From Rikenella microfusus (GTDB lineage: Bacteria; Bacteroidota; Bacteroidia; Bacteroidales; SZUA-534): 37,200 nt of DNA. Shown here piece by piece: positions 15,287 to 24,829 of this stretch (its first letter is position 1; every line of letters begins with the position of its first letter). The notes under the pieces were generated by a model. It did not search any database. It was not told the DNA's origin and saw nothing but the letters and a program-made list of their open reading frames with translations. Both the position numbers and the translations under genes were made by a program. The DNA lies in NCBI GenBank assembly GCA_020719105.1, contig DYQV01000001.1, forward strand, positions 1 through 37,200. The letters run 5' to 3'.

Positions 15287-16714
15287 TTAGGTAATAAGCT
15301 GCGTACGGTTTGAATCGAGTTTCAATAAAATAAACAGCAGAAAGGTAAAACCCCAAAGCGAAGAACCTCCGTAACTAAAAAAGGGTAAGGGAATACCAAT
15401 AACCGGCGCCAGACCAATAGTCATTCCCACATTTATAGCTACATGAAAAAACAGAATACTGGCTACACAATAGCCATAAATGCGGCTGAATTTCGATTTT
15501 TGCCGTTCGGCCATAATAATAATCCGCATGAGTAAAGCCAAAAACAGACCCAAAACTAAAGCTGAACCCACAAAGCCCCACTCCTCGCCTACGGTGCAAA
15601 AAATAAAGTCGGTGCTTTGTTCCGGTACAAACTTAAACTTGGTTTGGGTACCCAGCAAGTATCCTTTCCCAATGGGTCCGCCGGAACCAATGGCAATCAT
15701 ACTCTGGTTAACATTGTAACCTGCTCCATAAGGATCGGATTGTATTCCTAAAAGTACTTTTATTCTGCGCTGCTGATAACCATCCAGTATATTATCGAAA
15801 AAATAATCAACAGAATAGGCGTAAAATACGGATGAAAATAATACCACCAGTATTACAAAACCCCCATTTAATTTATTTTTAAAAAGTATGTAAACAAAAA
15901 ATAGGGATGAAAACAGTAAGGCTAACAACAAAAGGAAAGTTACTGACGCATCGGGAATGAAATAAGTCATTATTGCCCATGCCAAAACCGATGAAATTCC
16001 TAAAATTGATGCAGCTAATATCGTATCCTTTCGTCGCCGGTACAATATATAAAAGGCCAATAAAGCCAACCCCTCTAAAATAAGAATGATTAGGTAGTTT
16101 TCAAAAAGCATGGCTAAAATAAACAAAGCCACAGCCAATAATCCGAAAAGCATATAAACCGAAGGCATCCCTTCGCGATAAAAAACCAAGATAAAAATAA
16201 AGAATACCAACGCTGAACCGGTATCATTTTGCAACAAAATAAATAGGGTTGGGATACCTATTATGGTAAAAAATACAACCAAGGTTTTGAACTTTTCCGG
16301 TTTTAAACTATAATGACTTAAGTACTTTGCCATTGCCAAGGCGGTGGCAATTTTTGTAAATTCTGCCGGTTGAAACTGGATGGAGCCTATTACTAACCAC
16401 GATTTTGCCCCATTAATCCGAGTACCTAAAATAAGCACTGCAATTAAAAGAAGAATGGATAAACCATAAATAATGTATGCAAAAGAGGAATAGAATTTAC
16501 TGTCAACTACCAATGCAATTACGATTAGTATGAAAGCAGCACCAATCCATATTAGTTGCTTACCATAACGCGTCCCAAAATGAAAACCCTGCTGTTGCTC
16601 TTCATTAAACACTGCAGAATATATATTCAACCAGCCAAGAATAACCAATAAGAAATACAAACCTATGGTTATCCAGTCAAGGTCATACCAAATGCTATTT
16701 TTAGGGCTGTTCAT
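15287..16714 (-). CDS. rodA: Rod shape-determining peptidoglycan polymerase RodA (SEDS family)
   Basis: The protein polymerises lipid II glycan strands in the elongasome together with PBP2. It has 475 residues with about 12 or more membrane segments and extra helices in the middle (about 170-300), as in other Bacteroidota RodA proteins, which are longer than the E. coli one (370). SEDS motifs are INGAKSWLVIG and FQPAEFTKI (about 100-122), the loop LLQNDTGSALVFF (about 160-172), IGSGGPIGKGYLLGTQTK, VPEQSTDFIFCTVGEEWG, and the C-terminal PLPFFSYGGSSLWGF. Its start overlaps the end of mrdA by 14 bp, and it is the last gene of the mre operon. Confidence 0.95.
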   Translation of the reverse strand: MNSPKNSIWYDLDWITIGLYFLLVILGWLNIYSAVFNEEQQQGFHFGTRYGKQLIWIGAAFILIVIALVVDSKFYSSFAYIIYGLSILLLIAVLILGTRINGAKSWLVIGSIQFQPAEFTKIATALAMAKYLSHYSLKPEKFKTLVVFFTIIGIPTLFILLQNDTGSALVFFIFILVFYREGMPSVYMLFGLLAVALFILAMLFENYLIILILEGLALLAFYILYRRRKDTILAASILGISSVLAWAIMTYFIPDASVTFLLLLALLFSSLFFVYILFKNKLNGGFVILVVLFSSVFYAYSVDYFFDNILDGYQQRRIKVLLGIQSDPYGAGYNVNQSMIAIGSGGPIGKGYLLGTQTKFKFVPEQSTDFIFCTVGEEWGFVGSALVLGLFLALLMRIIIMAERQKSKFSRIYGYCVASILFFHVAINVGMTIGLAPVIGIPLPFFSYGGSSLWGFTFLLFILLKLDSNRTQLIT

Positions 16715-18527
16715 CTATTAAATTTTTTTCTAATATGCGGGTCTCCATGGCAGGTCTGGAAATACTATCGTTCATATATTTTTCAATCATAAGGCTTGCT
16801 ATAGGAGCCGCCCATGTAGCTCCAAAGCCAGCATTTTCAACATACACGGCCAATGCTATTTTTGGATTGTCTTTCGGGGCAAATGCAATAAATATGGAGT
16901 GATCTTCGCCATGTGGATTTTCGGCAGTACCGGTTTTTCCACAAATTTCAATTCCCGGCATTTGGGCAATTCGGCCGGTTCCACCATCATCACCATTCAC
17001 TCCCAGAAACATACCTTCAATAACCGGTTCAAAATTCACCGAGTCAATATTGGTATATTTCCTTACCAAAAAAGGTTTTCGAACCGTATCATAAGTTTCC
17101 GATGTATATTTAATTACATGAGGCACATAGTAATATCCTTTGTTACAAATAGTAGCAGTCAAGTTTGCCATTTGTAATGGGGTCATCAATAATTCTCCTT
17201 GCCCAATTGCCAACGAAACTATATTTAAAGATTTTATGCGATTTCCATGAATACGATTGTAAAGGCCGAGTGTTGGAATATAACCGTTCACTTCGTGTGG
17301 TAGATCAATCCCAAGCTTTTGTCCAAAACCAAATAAAGTAACTGAATTCCGCCAAACGCTGTAGGCATTGTCAATGGTTCCATATTTAGGTGCATCCAAA
17401 ATGTATCGAAAAACATTGGCATAATAGGCATTGCATGAATGCTGGATTGAGTGTTTAAGGTCAAGTGGGCTCCGGTGGCTGTGGCAGCCCATGTGAAAAT
17501 TTCCAATAGTATAACCTCCGTAACACGAAAATACGGTCGAAGGCCTAATAATTCCCTCTTGGAGCCCAATTAATGCATTTACCAATTTAAAGGTTGAACC
17601 GGGAGGATACCTCGCCATCAGAGGCCTATCAAACAATGGAAGTAAAGAATCATTTTTCAGCTTGTCATAATTTATGGTCCGGTTACGCCCAACCAATAAA
17701 TCAGGATCAAAACCCGGAGAACTTACTAAAGCCAAAACTTCACCGGTAGCCGGTTCTATGGCTACAATGCTGCCTCTTTTATTTTTCATCAGAGCCTCGC
17801 CATAAGCTTGCAACTTGGCATCAATGGTTAAGGTTATATTTTCACCATGAATGGCTATGGTATCAAACTTACCTTCTTTAAAACGTCCTTTTATGCGGTT
17901 GTGCACATCAACCATATAAATTTCAACTCCTTTCTTACCACGAAGTACCTTTTCATACGATTTTTCGACACCACTTATACCAATATAGTCTCCCGGTTTA
18001 TAATACGGATCTTTTTTAGTTAATTCGTCATCCACCTCACCAATGTATCCTAAAACATGGGCTCCAATTTTTTCAGGATATTTACGCAAAGTTCGGGTTT
18101 GAACAAAAAACCCTTTAAATGTATAAAGCTTTTCTTGCAATGGGGCGTAATTCCTAGCTGAAATCTGCTTTTCAAAAACTGATGGTTTGTAATTTGAATA
18201 ACTTTTTGCAGCCTTTAGCCTTTGAATAATTTGTTCTTTTGTCAAATCAAGCAATAGCCCTAATTGATTGGTATCAAAAGGCTCTACTTGTCTGGGGATT
18301 ACTAAAATATCATAAGCAGCTTCATTATATACCATAAGATTTCCATTCCGGTCGTAAATTAAACCTCGTGATGGAAACTGGGTCTCATACCGTAGCACAT
18401 TATTTGAGGCTGATAATTTATACGATTGATCGACAATCTGCAAAAAGAATAATCTAATTATATAAATCAGAATTATAAGACTAAATATTCCTCCAATAAT
18501 ATACTTTCGGCTTAGATATGGGTTCAT
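16701..18527 (-). CDS. mrdA: Penicillin-binding protein 2, elongasome transpeptidase
   Basis: This monofunctional DD-transpeptidase cross-links peptidoglycan during lateral growth and is a beta-lactam target. It has 608 residues. An N-terminal anchor helix (about 9-31) is followed by the pedestal/dimerisation domain with SRGLIYDRNG (53-62) and GISGVEKSYEKVLRGKKG. The transpeptidase domain has the active-site motifs STFK (Ser311-Lys314, within PPGSTFKL), SCN (364-366) and KTG (531-533, within CGKTGTAENPHG). All catalytic residues are intact. It overlaps mreD by 4 bp (18524-18527) and rodA by 14 bp, so translation of the three is coupled. Confidence 0.96.
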   Translation of the reverse strand: MNPYLSRKYIIGGIFSLIILIYIIRLFFLQIVDQSYKLSASNNVLRYETQFPSRGLIYDRNGNLMVYNEAAYDILVIPRQVEPFDTNQLGLLLDLTKEQIIQRLKAAKSYSNYKPSVFEKQISARNYAPLQEKLYTFKGFFVQTRTLRKYPEKIGAHVLGYIGEVDDELTKKDPYYKPGDYIGISGVEKSYEKVLRGKKGVEIYMVDVHNRIKGRFKEGKFDTIAIHGENITLTIDAKLQAYGEALMKNKRGSIVAIEPATGEVLALVSSPGFDPDLLVGRNRTINYDKLKNDSLLPLFDRPLMARYPPGSTFKLVNALIGLQEGIIRPSTVFSCYGGYTIGNFHMGCHSHRSPLDLKHSIQHSCNAYYANVFRYILDAPKYGTIDNAYSVWRNSVTLFGFGQKLGIDLPHEVNGYIPTLGLYNRIHGNRIKSLNIVSLAIGQGELLMTPLQMANLTATICNKGYYYVPHVIKYTSETYDTVRKPFLVRKYTNIDSVNFEPVIEGMFLGVNGDDGGTGRIAQMPGIEICGKTGTAENPHGEDHSIFIAFAPKDNPKIALAVYVENAGFGATWAAPIASLMIEKYMNDSISRPAMETRILEKNLIDEQP

Positions 18528-19033
18528 TTCTTTCTAAATATTATATATTGGCTAAGCACAATAAGAAGGATGGTGAAAAATGTGCTAACTAGGGTTCGCC
18601 AAAATATGAGGTAGAAGGCATTGAAATTATAAGCCTCAACTAAAAATAAAAACAAGTGGTGACTAAAAACTAGAATCAACGAATATTTTATAAACCAATT
18701 AAATCCAAGTAAATGTATTGATGGGGAGGTACCTGATTCATAAGTATCGCGAGTAGTAATAACTTGAAGAACAATTGGCCGTAAAAAACCCATAAACACA
18801 GTTGCTGATGCGTGCATTCCCAGTGTATCGCAGAACATATCAATGGTTAGACCTAGAATAAATGATAAAAATAAAAGAAGCCAATTGGGCGTTTGAAATG
18901 GCAGCAAAAGAACAAATAAAACATATAGATAGGGGTTAATAAACCCACTCACCTGAATGTTATTCAATACCCATACTTGCAACAAAACAAGTATAATAAA
19001 CAGCAATAAATATCTTGGGAGCAGTTTACTCAT
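18524..19033 (-). CDS. mreD: Rod shape-determining protein MreD
   Basis: This integral inner-membrane subunit of the elongasome has 169 residues and five to six hydrophobic segments (about 6-24, 33-50, 52-68, 72-100, 110-135, 142-163). Sequence conservation in MreD is low. Identification rests on size, membrane topology, the central PNWLLLFLSFILGLTIDMFC segment, which resembles the conserved Gxxxd motif, and the position between mreC and mrdA. It overlaps mreC by 8 bp and mrdA by 4 bp. Confidence 0.88.
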   Translation of the reverse strand: MSKLLPRYLLLFIILVLLQVWVLNNIQVSGFINPYLYVLFVLLLPFQTPNWLLLFLSFILGLTIDMFCDTLGMHASATVFMGFLRPIVLQVITTRDTYESGTSPSIHLLGFNWFIKYSLILVFSHHLFLFLVEAYNFNAFYLIFWRTLVSTFFTILLIVLSQYIIFRKK

Positions 19034-19856
19034 GACTTGATTCGGTCTCTAATTGTATCTGTTCTTGGTATAAAAGATTTTTGATAACCATTACATGTTC
19101 AAGTTTTTTGAAATCTACTGCAAGTTGCACTTTCACTTCAAGGAATTCACCCGTATCGCTCTTATCAACTTCACTTACAATTCCCACCAATTCACCTTTT
19201 GGAAACATTGCAGAATAACCACTGGTAATAACTGTATCGCCAATTGAAACTGAAACATGGCTTGGCAACTCGGAAAAAGTTATATACTGGTAATTAGCTC
19301 CATTCCAATTAATCGATCCAAAATAACCCGACTTTTTGAACATGGCACTTATTTTCAAATTCTGATTTAGCAAACTAATAACAGAAGCATAATTAGCAGA
19401 AACATCCTTTACCACTCCCACAATACCTTCAGGTGAAACTACGGCCATGCCTTTATCAATTCCTTGCTTTCGACCTATATTCAGGGTAAGAAAATTATTG
19501 GCCTTATTAACTGAATTATTAATTACTGAAGCATTTAAAAATTGATACTGTTGTTGATAGATTGTGTCGTAAACATTTATCAATGACACCTTATCCTGCT
19601 TAAAAGAGGTTAGGGAAGTATTGCGGCTATCAGTTATAATATTCATCAGTTGAAGGTTCTTGTCCTTCAAACTTAAATACTGGCTTATTGAAGAAAATTT
19701 TTTATAAACAATTCCTGAAATTTGATTTGACGAATTTAAAAAAGAAGCCTTCTGATAATCGTTATATTGAATGAGAAGAAAAAATGAAAAAAATTCCATT
19801 AAAAGGAATAAAATGATAAAATGGTAAGTGTAAAAAAAATTTAATAAACTTCTCAT
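19026..19856 (-). CDS. mreC: Rod shape-determining protein MreC
   Basis: This periplasmic scaffold activates PBP2/RodA. It has 276 residues with one N-terminal membrane anchor (about 11-30), then a coiled-coil stretch (about 50-95) and the double beta-barrel domain (about 105-270). Conserved phrases are LTLNIGRKQGIDKGMAVVSP, EGIVGVVKDVSANYASVISL and GDTVITSGYSAMFPKGELVG. These match the MreC core, where the paired barrels carry GI.kGm.V and G.VITSG..g.FP.G. It starts 36 bp after mreB and overlaps mreD. No unusual feature is seen. Confidence 0.94.
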   Translation of the reverse strand: MRSLLNFFYTYHFIILFLLMEFFSFFLLIQYNDYQKASFLNSSNQISGIVYKKFSSISQYLSLKDKNLQLMNIITDSRNTSLTSFKQDKVSLINVYDTIYQQQYQFLNASVINNSVNKANNFLTLNIGRKQGIDKGMAVVSPEGIVGVVKDVSANYASVISLLNQNLKISAMFKKSGYFGSINWNGANYQYITFSELPSHVSVSIGDTVITSGYSAMFPKGELVGIVSEVDKSDTGEFLEVKVQLAVDFKKLEHVMVIKNLLYQEQIQLETESSHE

Positions 19857-19892
19857 GTATTATTTTATCCTTCAAAAAGAATTAATGCTCAA

Positions 19893-20918
19893 CTATTTAA
19901 TTAAAAACGAAAATCTATCAGAATTTTTCAAGGCAATTCCTGTACCCCTTGCCACAGCATGTAATGGATCTTCAGCTACATGGAAAGGAATTTTGGTTTT
20001 TTCAGTTAATCTTCTATCTAATCCTCTGAGTAAAGCACCTCCACCGGCAAGGAAAATCCCTTTGCGGTATATATCACTGTATAATTCAGGTGGCGTATGT
20101 TCCAAGGTTGCCATAATGGCTGCTTCAATTTTGCAAATTGAACGGTCTAAACAATGGGCAATTTCTTGATACGAAACGGGTATTTCAATAGGTAAAGCAG
20201 TCATTTGATGGGGTCCTCTAACCATATAATCTGCTGGAGGATCTATCAATTCAGGCATTGCCGAACCCACGTTAATCTTAATATCTTCTGCAGTTCGTTC
20301 GCCAATTTTAATATTGTGCTGATGACGCATGTACTCGCGGATGTCAGCAGTTAAATCGTCACCTGCAATACGAATGCTTTGGTTAGCAACAATACCCCCA
20401 AGAGAAATAACGGCAATTTCTGTAGTACCCCCGCCAATATCAACAACCATGTGACCTTCGGGAGCTTCCACATCTACACCCATACCAATAGCTGCTGCCA
20501 TGGGTTCATAAATCATCAGCACTTCACGTCCTCCGGCATGTTCCGACGAGTCACGTACCGCACGTATTTCAACTTCGGTAGAACCAGAAGGTATGCAAAT
20601 AACAATTTTTAAGGCGGGACTAAAGAGTTGTGTTTTTTTGTTATTTATCATCTTTATCATCCCGCGAATCATCAATTCCGCTGCATTAAAATCGGCAATA
20701 ACCCCATCGCGCAGTGGACGAACCGTTTTAATGTGTTCGTGCGTTTTCCCGTGCATTTGCCGGGCTTTCTCTCCAATGGCAATTAACTTACCGGTTGCCG
20801 TATCAATGGCAACAATTGATGGTTCGTCAACAACTATCTTATCATTATGAATAATGATGGTATTAGCTGTACCAAGATCAATGGCTATTTCTTGTGTTAA
20901 AAATGAAAATAATCCCAT
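19893..20918 (-). CDS. mreB: Rod shape-determining protein MreB (bacterial actin)
   Basis: This ATP-dependent actin homologue forms membrane-bound filaments directing lateral wall synthesis. It has 341 residues, the standard size. Actin-fold motifs are: phosphate 1 IAIDLGTANTIIIH (near 11-24), phosphate 2 VVDIGGGTTEIAVISLGG, and adenosine loop IFLAGGGALLRGLDRRL. The N-terminal LFSFLTQE may act as the amphipathic membrane-binding helix. The gene lies 22 bp after purH and is followed by mreC, mreD, mrdA and rodA in the canonical order. The organism should therefore be rod-shaped or at least elongate by the MreB route. Confidence 0.97.
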   Translation of the reverse strand: MGLFSFLTQEIAIDLGTANTIIIHNDKIVVDEPSIVAIDTATGKLIAIGEKARQMHGKTHEHIKTVRPLRDGVIADFNAAELMIRGMIKMINNKKTQLFSPALKIVICIPSGSTEVEIRAVRDSSEHAGGREVLMIYEPMAAAIGMGVDVEAPEGHMVVDIGGGTTEIAVISLGGIVANQSIRIAGDDLTADIREYMRHQHNIKIGERTAEDIKINVGSAMPELIDPPADYMVRGPHQMTALPIEIPVSYQEIAHCLDRSICKIEAAIMATLEHTPPELYSDIYRKGIFLAGGGALLRGLDRRLTEKTKIPFHVAEDPLHAVARGTGIALKNSDRFSFLIK

Positions 20919-20941
20919 TTGTCGTATTTATATTATTTCTG

Positions 20942-22459
20942 TTAATGTTTAAAATGTCGTATTCCTGTAAATACCATGGCAATTTTATGTTCATTACAAT
21001 AATCAATGGTGTCTTTATCCCGAACTGAACCACCTGGCTGAACAACTGAAGTAATTCCTGCCTTAAATGCAATTTCAATAGAATCGGCAAACGGGAAAAA
21101 AGCATCAGAAGCCATCACAGCATCCGCTAATCCATTTTCAAATGCACGGGCTTTTTCAATTGCCTGTTTCAATGCATCTACCCTTGAAGTTTGACCCACT
21201 CCACTTGCAAGCAACTTTTTGTTTTTGACTAAAACTATTGCATTTGATTTGGTATGCTTAACAACTTTTAGGGCAAATTCCAAATCGCTAAATTGTGATT
21301 CATTGGGTGCAACCCCAGTAACCACATTCATTTGATTCCGGCTTTCAACTGCTTGGTTAAATTCCTGAACCAATACGCCATTGAGAACCGTCCTTATCTG
21401 CTTAATGGATTGTTTTTTACGGTGATCGATTACAACTATTCGCTTATCCTTTTTTAAGAGTAATTCAAGGGCACTTTTTTCAAAGGCAGGGGCAATCAAT
21501 ACTTCGTAAAAAAGCTTATCAATTTCTTTGGCTGTTTCCAAATCAATTACGGTGTTTGTAACTAATACGCCACCAAAAGCTGAAACAGGATCGCCAGAAA
21601 GAGCTTCCTTCCATGCATCAACAAGTTTGGAACGCGATGCAATTCCGCAAGCATTGTTATGTTTTAAAACGGCAAAGGTGGTTTCGTTAAATTCATCCAT
21701 TAATTTAACGGCAGCATCCATATCAAGAATATTGTTATAGCTTACAGCCTTACCACCCAAAATAGTAAACGATTCATCAAAATCACCATAGAAAGCAGCT
21801 TTCTGATGTGGGTTTTCACCATACCTCAGATTCATACATTTTGAAAACTCTGCTTTATAACTGGTTGGATTTTCCTTATCGAAAAAATTAAAAATTGCTG
21901 AATCGTAATGAGAGGAAGTGTCAAAAGCCTGAAGGGCAAATTTTTTCCGTTGAGCAAGGGTGGTTTCCCCATGTTGGCTTTTAAGGATTGAAAGCAACTC
22001 ATCGTATTGATTTCGGGAACTGATTATGACCACATCGTTATAGTTTTTTGCTGCAGCCCTTATCAACGAAATTCCCCCAATATCAATTTTTTCAATAATA
22101 TCATCTTCTGCCGCTCCACTAGCAACTGTTGCCTCAAATGGATATAAATCGACAATTACTAAATCAATTTCATTAATTTCATATTGCTCCAAATGCTTTT
22201 TATCTTCAGCGTTTTCTCTTCGGGCAAGTATTCCGCCAAATACTTTGGGGTGCAATGTTTTTACCCTTCCGCCTAAAATTGAAGGATACGATGTCAACTC
22301 TTCAACTCCAGTTACTGGAATTTGCATCCCTTTAATAAAATCATAAGTTCCCCCAGTGGAAAAGAATTTAACTCCTAATTGGTTTAATTCTCTTACTAAT
22401 GGTTCTAAATTATCTTTATGGTAAACTGAAATTAATGCGCTTTTAATCCTTTTCAACAT
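20942..22459 (-). CDS. purH: Bifunctional AICAR formyltransferase / IMP cyclohydrolase
   Basis: The enzyme catalyses the last two steps of de novo IMP synthesis: transfer of formyl from 10-formyl-tetrahydrofolate to AICAR, then ring closure. It has 505 residues. The N-terminal MGS-like cyclohydrolase domain (about 1-190) shows LISVYHKDNLEPLVREL, FFSTGGTYDFIK and GRVKTLHPKVFGGILARR. The C-terminal transformylase domain shows LRYGENPHQKAAFYG, LKHNNACGIAS with the conserved KHxNxCG, AFGGVLVTN, and DAFFPFADSIEIAFKAGI. It is the first gene of a probable operon with the mre genes and is preceded by a promoter-like element at 22523-22530. Confidence 0.97.
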   Translation of the reverse strand: MLKRIKSALISVYHKDNLEPLVRELNQLGVKFFSTGGTYDFIKGMQIPVTGVEELTSYPSILGGRVKTLHPKVFGGILARRENAEDKKHLEQYEINEIDLVIVDLYPFEATVASGAAEDDIIEKIDIGGISLIRAAAKNYNDVVIISSRNQYDELLSILKSQHGETTLAQRKKFALQAFDTSSHYDSAIFNFFDKENPTSYKAEFSKCMNLRYGENPHQKAAFYGDFDESFTILGGKAVSYNNILDMDAAVKLMDEFNETTFAVLKHNNACGIASRSKLVDAWKEALSGDPVSAFGGVLVTNTVIDLETAKEIDKLFYEVLIAPAFEKSALELLLKKDKRIVVIDHRKKQSIKQIRTVLNGVLVQEFNQAVESRNQMNVVTGVAPNESQFSDLEFALKVVKHTKSNAIVLVKNKKLLASGVGQTSRVDALKQAIEKARAFENGLADAVMASDAFFPFADSIEIAFKAGITSVVQPGGSVRDKDTIDYCNEHKIAMVFTGIRHFKH

Positions 22460-22522
22460 AATTTAATCTTGATAGACCCTTTCAAATAAAAACACCTAAA
22501 TATACACCCTAATTATATTGAA

Positions 22523-22530
22523 CAAATATA
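22523..22530 (-). promoter_or_regulatory. Putative -7 promoter element of the purH-mre operon
   Basis: The minus strand reads TATATTTG, an exact TAnnTTTG. At the -33 position there is GTG with a 19-bp spacer in place of TTG. The implied 5' UTR before purH (22459) is about 60 nt. It would drive purine synthesis and elongasome genes together. Confidence 0.5.
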
Positions 22531-22625
22531 GAACTAAAAATAGTTAATTCACCGATACAATAAGCTTAAAAGGAAAATAAATGTATCTTTTATATTTAAA
22601 AAATAAGATGAAACAATCTGTTTTT

Positions 22626-23327
22626 TTAGCCAAGAGTACTTATCCTATCCAATTTTTTCATGTCTAGAATCTTTATCTTTCTTCCACTGATTGAGATAAC
22701 CCCTTCACTAGCAAATGTTGATAAAGTTCTAATGGCATTCGAAGTAGTCATATTTGAAAGGTTGGCAATATCTTCCCTCGACAAAAATATTTTAATGGTT
22801 GATTCGTCATCTTCTAATCCATAGGTGTCTTTAAGGAAAACTATAGATTCGGCTAAACGTCCACGAATATGCTTCTGTGTTAAAGCAACCGTTCTTCTGT
22901 TTGAAAATCCCAAATCAGTAGCTAGCGAACGTATTAATCCTAAGGCAAAATCACTGTTCTCACGAATCAGTTTCATTAAATCTTCTTTATCAACAATGCA
23001 AACAGTAGTATCTTCTAATGCTACCGCAGTGGCTATGTGGTGTTCTTCAGCAAAAAGTGCTCTAAATCCCATTAATCCGAAAGGTTTAACCATCCGAACA
23101 ATTTGTTCTCTGCGACCCACCCCTTCTCTAAAAACTTTGACTTTGCCCTCACAAAGAACCAATAGTCCAATTGGATCATCTCCTTCTTTGAACAAAGTAT
23201 CGTTCTTTTTATAATAACCACATGAGTGTCTCTCCCTAACAAATTCAATCTGTTCAGGACGTAACAAAGAAAAGATTGCCTCAGGGGCATCTAAGCATTT
23301 ATCACAATCAATATTTTTTTGCATCAT
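22626..23327 (-). CDS. Crp/Fnr family transcriptional regulator
   Basis: This 233-residue dimeric DNA-binding regulator has a cyclic-nucleotide-binding-like beta-roll at about 25-140 (KKNDTLFKEGDDPIGLLVLC, then VRMVKPFGLMGFRALFA). It has a dimerisation helix (about 140-165) and a Crp-type winged helix (about 170-225) with FLSREDIANLSNMTTSNAIRTL, where TTSNAIRTL is the recognition helix. The roll lacks the Arg/Ser pair of true cAMP binders. N-terminal cysteines C8, C11 and C36, plus C58 and C109, leave open an Fnr-like metal or redox site, but the spacing is not that of E. coli FNR. It is transcribed alone, with a TATTTTTG element 37 bp upstream. Confidence 0.9.
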   Translation of the reverse strand: MMQKNIDCDKCLDAPEAIFSLLRPEQIEFVRERHSCGYYKKNDTLFKEGDDPIGLLVLCEGKVKVFREGVGRREQIVRMVKPFGLMGFRALFAEEHHIATAVALEDTTVCIVDKEDLMKLIRENSDFALGLIRSLATDLGFSNRRTVALTQKHIRGRLAESIVFLKDTYGLEDDESTIKIFLSREDIANLSNMTTSNAIRTLSTFASEGVISISGRKIKILDMKKLDRISTLG

Positions 23328-23364
23328 TCTATAACTATTTTATGCTGAATAACATGATAAAATC

Positions 23365-23372
23365 CAAAAATA
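23365..23372 (-). promoter_or_regulatory. Putative -7 promoter element of the Crp/Fnr gene
   Basis: The minus strand reads TATTTTTG, fitting TAnnTTTG, about 37 bp before the start at 23327. No clear TTG is seen at the -33 distance. Confidence 0.4.
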
Positions 23373-23425
23373 TAAAAACTTAACTATTTAATCACATAAA
23401 AAATGATATATTATTCTGATTCTTA

Positions 23426-24829
23426 TCACCGTTTTTCAAGTAACACTATATTTTCAACATGGTGGGTATGAGGAAACATATCAACCGGTTGAACTTTTGT
23501 AATTTTATACACCTCTTTTAATAAATCGATATCTCTAGCTTGGGTAGCTGGATTACAGCTTACATAAACAATTTTTTCGGGATCGCACTTCTTAATTGCT
23601 TCAACAACTGATGGATGCATTCCAGCGCGTGGTGGATCCGTAATAATTACATTTGGGTTTCCATGGGTTAGAACAAAATCATCAGTAAGTACATCTTTCA
23701 TATCGCCTGCAAAAAATTGCACATTATTAATGTTATTCATTTTAGCATTATACTTAGCATCCTTCACCGCATCATCAACATACTCTACACCAATAACTTT
23801 TAAAGCCTTACCCGCAATAAAACACGCAATAGTTCCTGTACCGGTATATAAGTCGTAAACAGTTTCATTCCCATTAAGATCAGCAAAATCGCGTACTTTT
23901 AAATATAGCTGATAGGCTTGATTTGAATTGGTTTGATAAAAAGATTTGGGTCCTATTTTAAATTTCAGGTTTTCCATTTGTTCATAAATGCAATCCTGAC
24001 CGCTATAAATAACTGACTCTAAATCGGAATAAGAATCGTTTACTTTTTTATTGATAATGTATTGCAAGGAGGTAATTTTTGAACCGAATGTTTCCAAAAG
24101 AAATTTCATTACCTCCTGAATGGCTTCAGTTTGGTCAGTACCAAAAATAACAATTACCATTACTTCACCGGTAGTAGAAGTACGAATGATAATATTCCGA
24201 AGAAACCCACTGTTACTGCGTTGATTGTAGAACTCATATCCTTTTTCTAAGGCAAAATTTCGAACTGCCAACCGGATCTCATTGCTGGGTTCCGGCTGCA
24301 AATAGCAATGTTCTACATCAATAATTTTATCAAAAAAACCTGGAATATGAAAACCAAGGGCATTATAGCTTTTTGCTTCAAGTTCCATTTCTTTTTTTGA
24401 TAACCACTTGTGAACTGAAAAAGTGAATTCCAATTTGTTCCTATACTGAGTAGTTGAAGCACTTCCCAAAATTCTTTCTGGTTCAGGGATTTCCAACTTT
24501 CCAATCCGGGTAAGCGCATCAATAACTTGTTGGTGCTTGTAGTTTAACTGTTCGGTATAAGGAAGTATTTGCCAATTGCATCCTCCACAGGTACCATAAT
24601 GTTTACAAAATGCTATTTCCCGTTGGGTTGAATATTCGTGAAAATGCACTGCCTTAGCTTCCATGTATTTTTTTCGCTTTTTCCCCACCTGTAAATCAAC
24701 CACATCGCCCGGAACAACAAATGGCACAAACACCACTTGATCGTTGAATCTGGCTATTGCCTTTCCTTCGGCAGCTATGCTTTGAATAACTATTTTTTCA
24801 AGTAATGGATTGTTTTTTTTCCTACCCAC
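23426..24829 (-). CDS. rlmD: 23S rRNA (uracil-C5)-methyltransferase, RlmD/RumA type
   Basis: This SAM-dependent enzyme makes 5-methyluridine in 23S rRNA. It has 467 residues and starts with GTG (24829). The N-terminal TRAM domain (about 10-65) binds RNA. The [4Fe-4S] ligands are Cys75, Cys81, Cys84 (CKHYGTCGGC) and Cys175. The methyltransferase domain has FYQTNSNQA, the SAM loop DLYTGTGT (326-333), DPPRAG (399-404), the catalytic cysteine 425 in SCNPATQ and the general base Glu459 in HVEN. These fit the RlmD/RlmC/TrmA family, and the cluster cysteines favour RlmD-like over TrmA. Bacteroidota often carry more than one paralogue, so the exact target uridine (1939 or other) is not certain. Confidence 0.9.
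   Translation of the reverse strand: MGRKKNNPLLEKIVIQSIAAEGKAIARFNDQVVFVPFVVPGDVVDLQVGKKRKKYMEAKAVHFHEYSTQREIAFCKHYGTCGGCNWQILPYTEQLNYKHQQVIDALTRIGKLEIPEPERILGSASTTQYRNKLEFTFSVHKWLSKKEMELEAKSYNALGFHIPGFFDKIIDVEHCYLQPEPSNEIRLAVRNFALEKGYEFYNQRSNSGFLRNIIIRTSTTGEVMVIVIFGTDQTEAIQEVMKFLLETFGSKITSLQYIINKKVNDSYSDLESVIYSGQDCIYEQMENLKFKIGPKSFYQTNSNQAYQLYLKVRDFADLNGNETVYDLYTGTGTIACFIAGKALKVIGVEYVDDAVKDAKYNAKMNNINNVQFFAGDMKDVLTDDFVLTHGNPNVIITDPPRAGMHPSVVEAIKKCDPEKIVYVSCNPATQARDIDLLKEVYKITKVQPVDMFPHTHHVENIVLLEKR

Noticed and set aside
15174..15356. 60-codon open frame overlapping the 3' end of rodA
   Set aside because: It overlaps rodA in another frame and crosses the spacer repeat. Composition is not protein-like and there is no start context.
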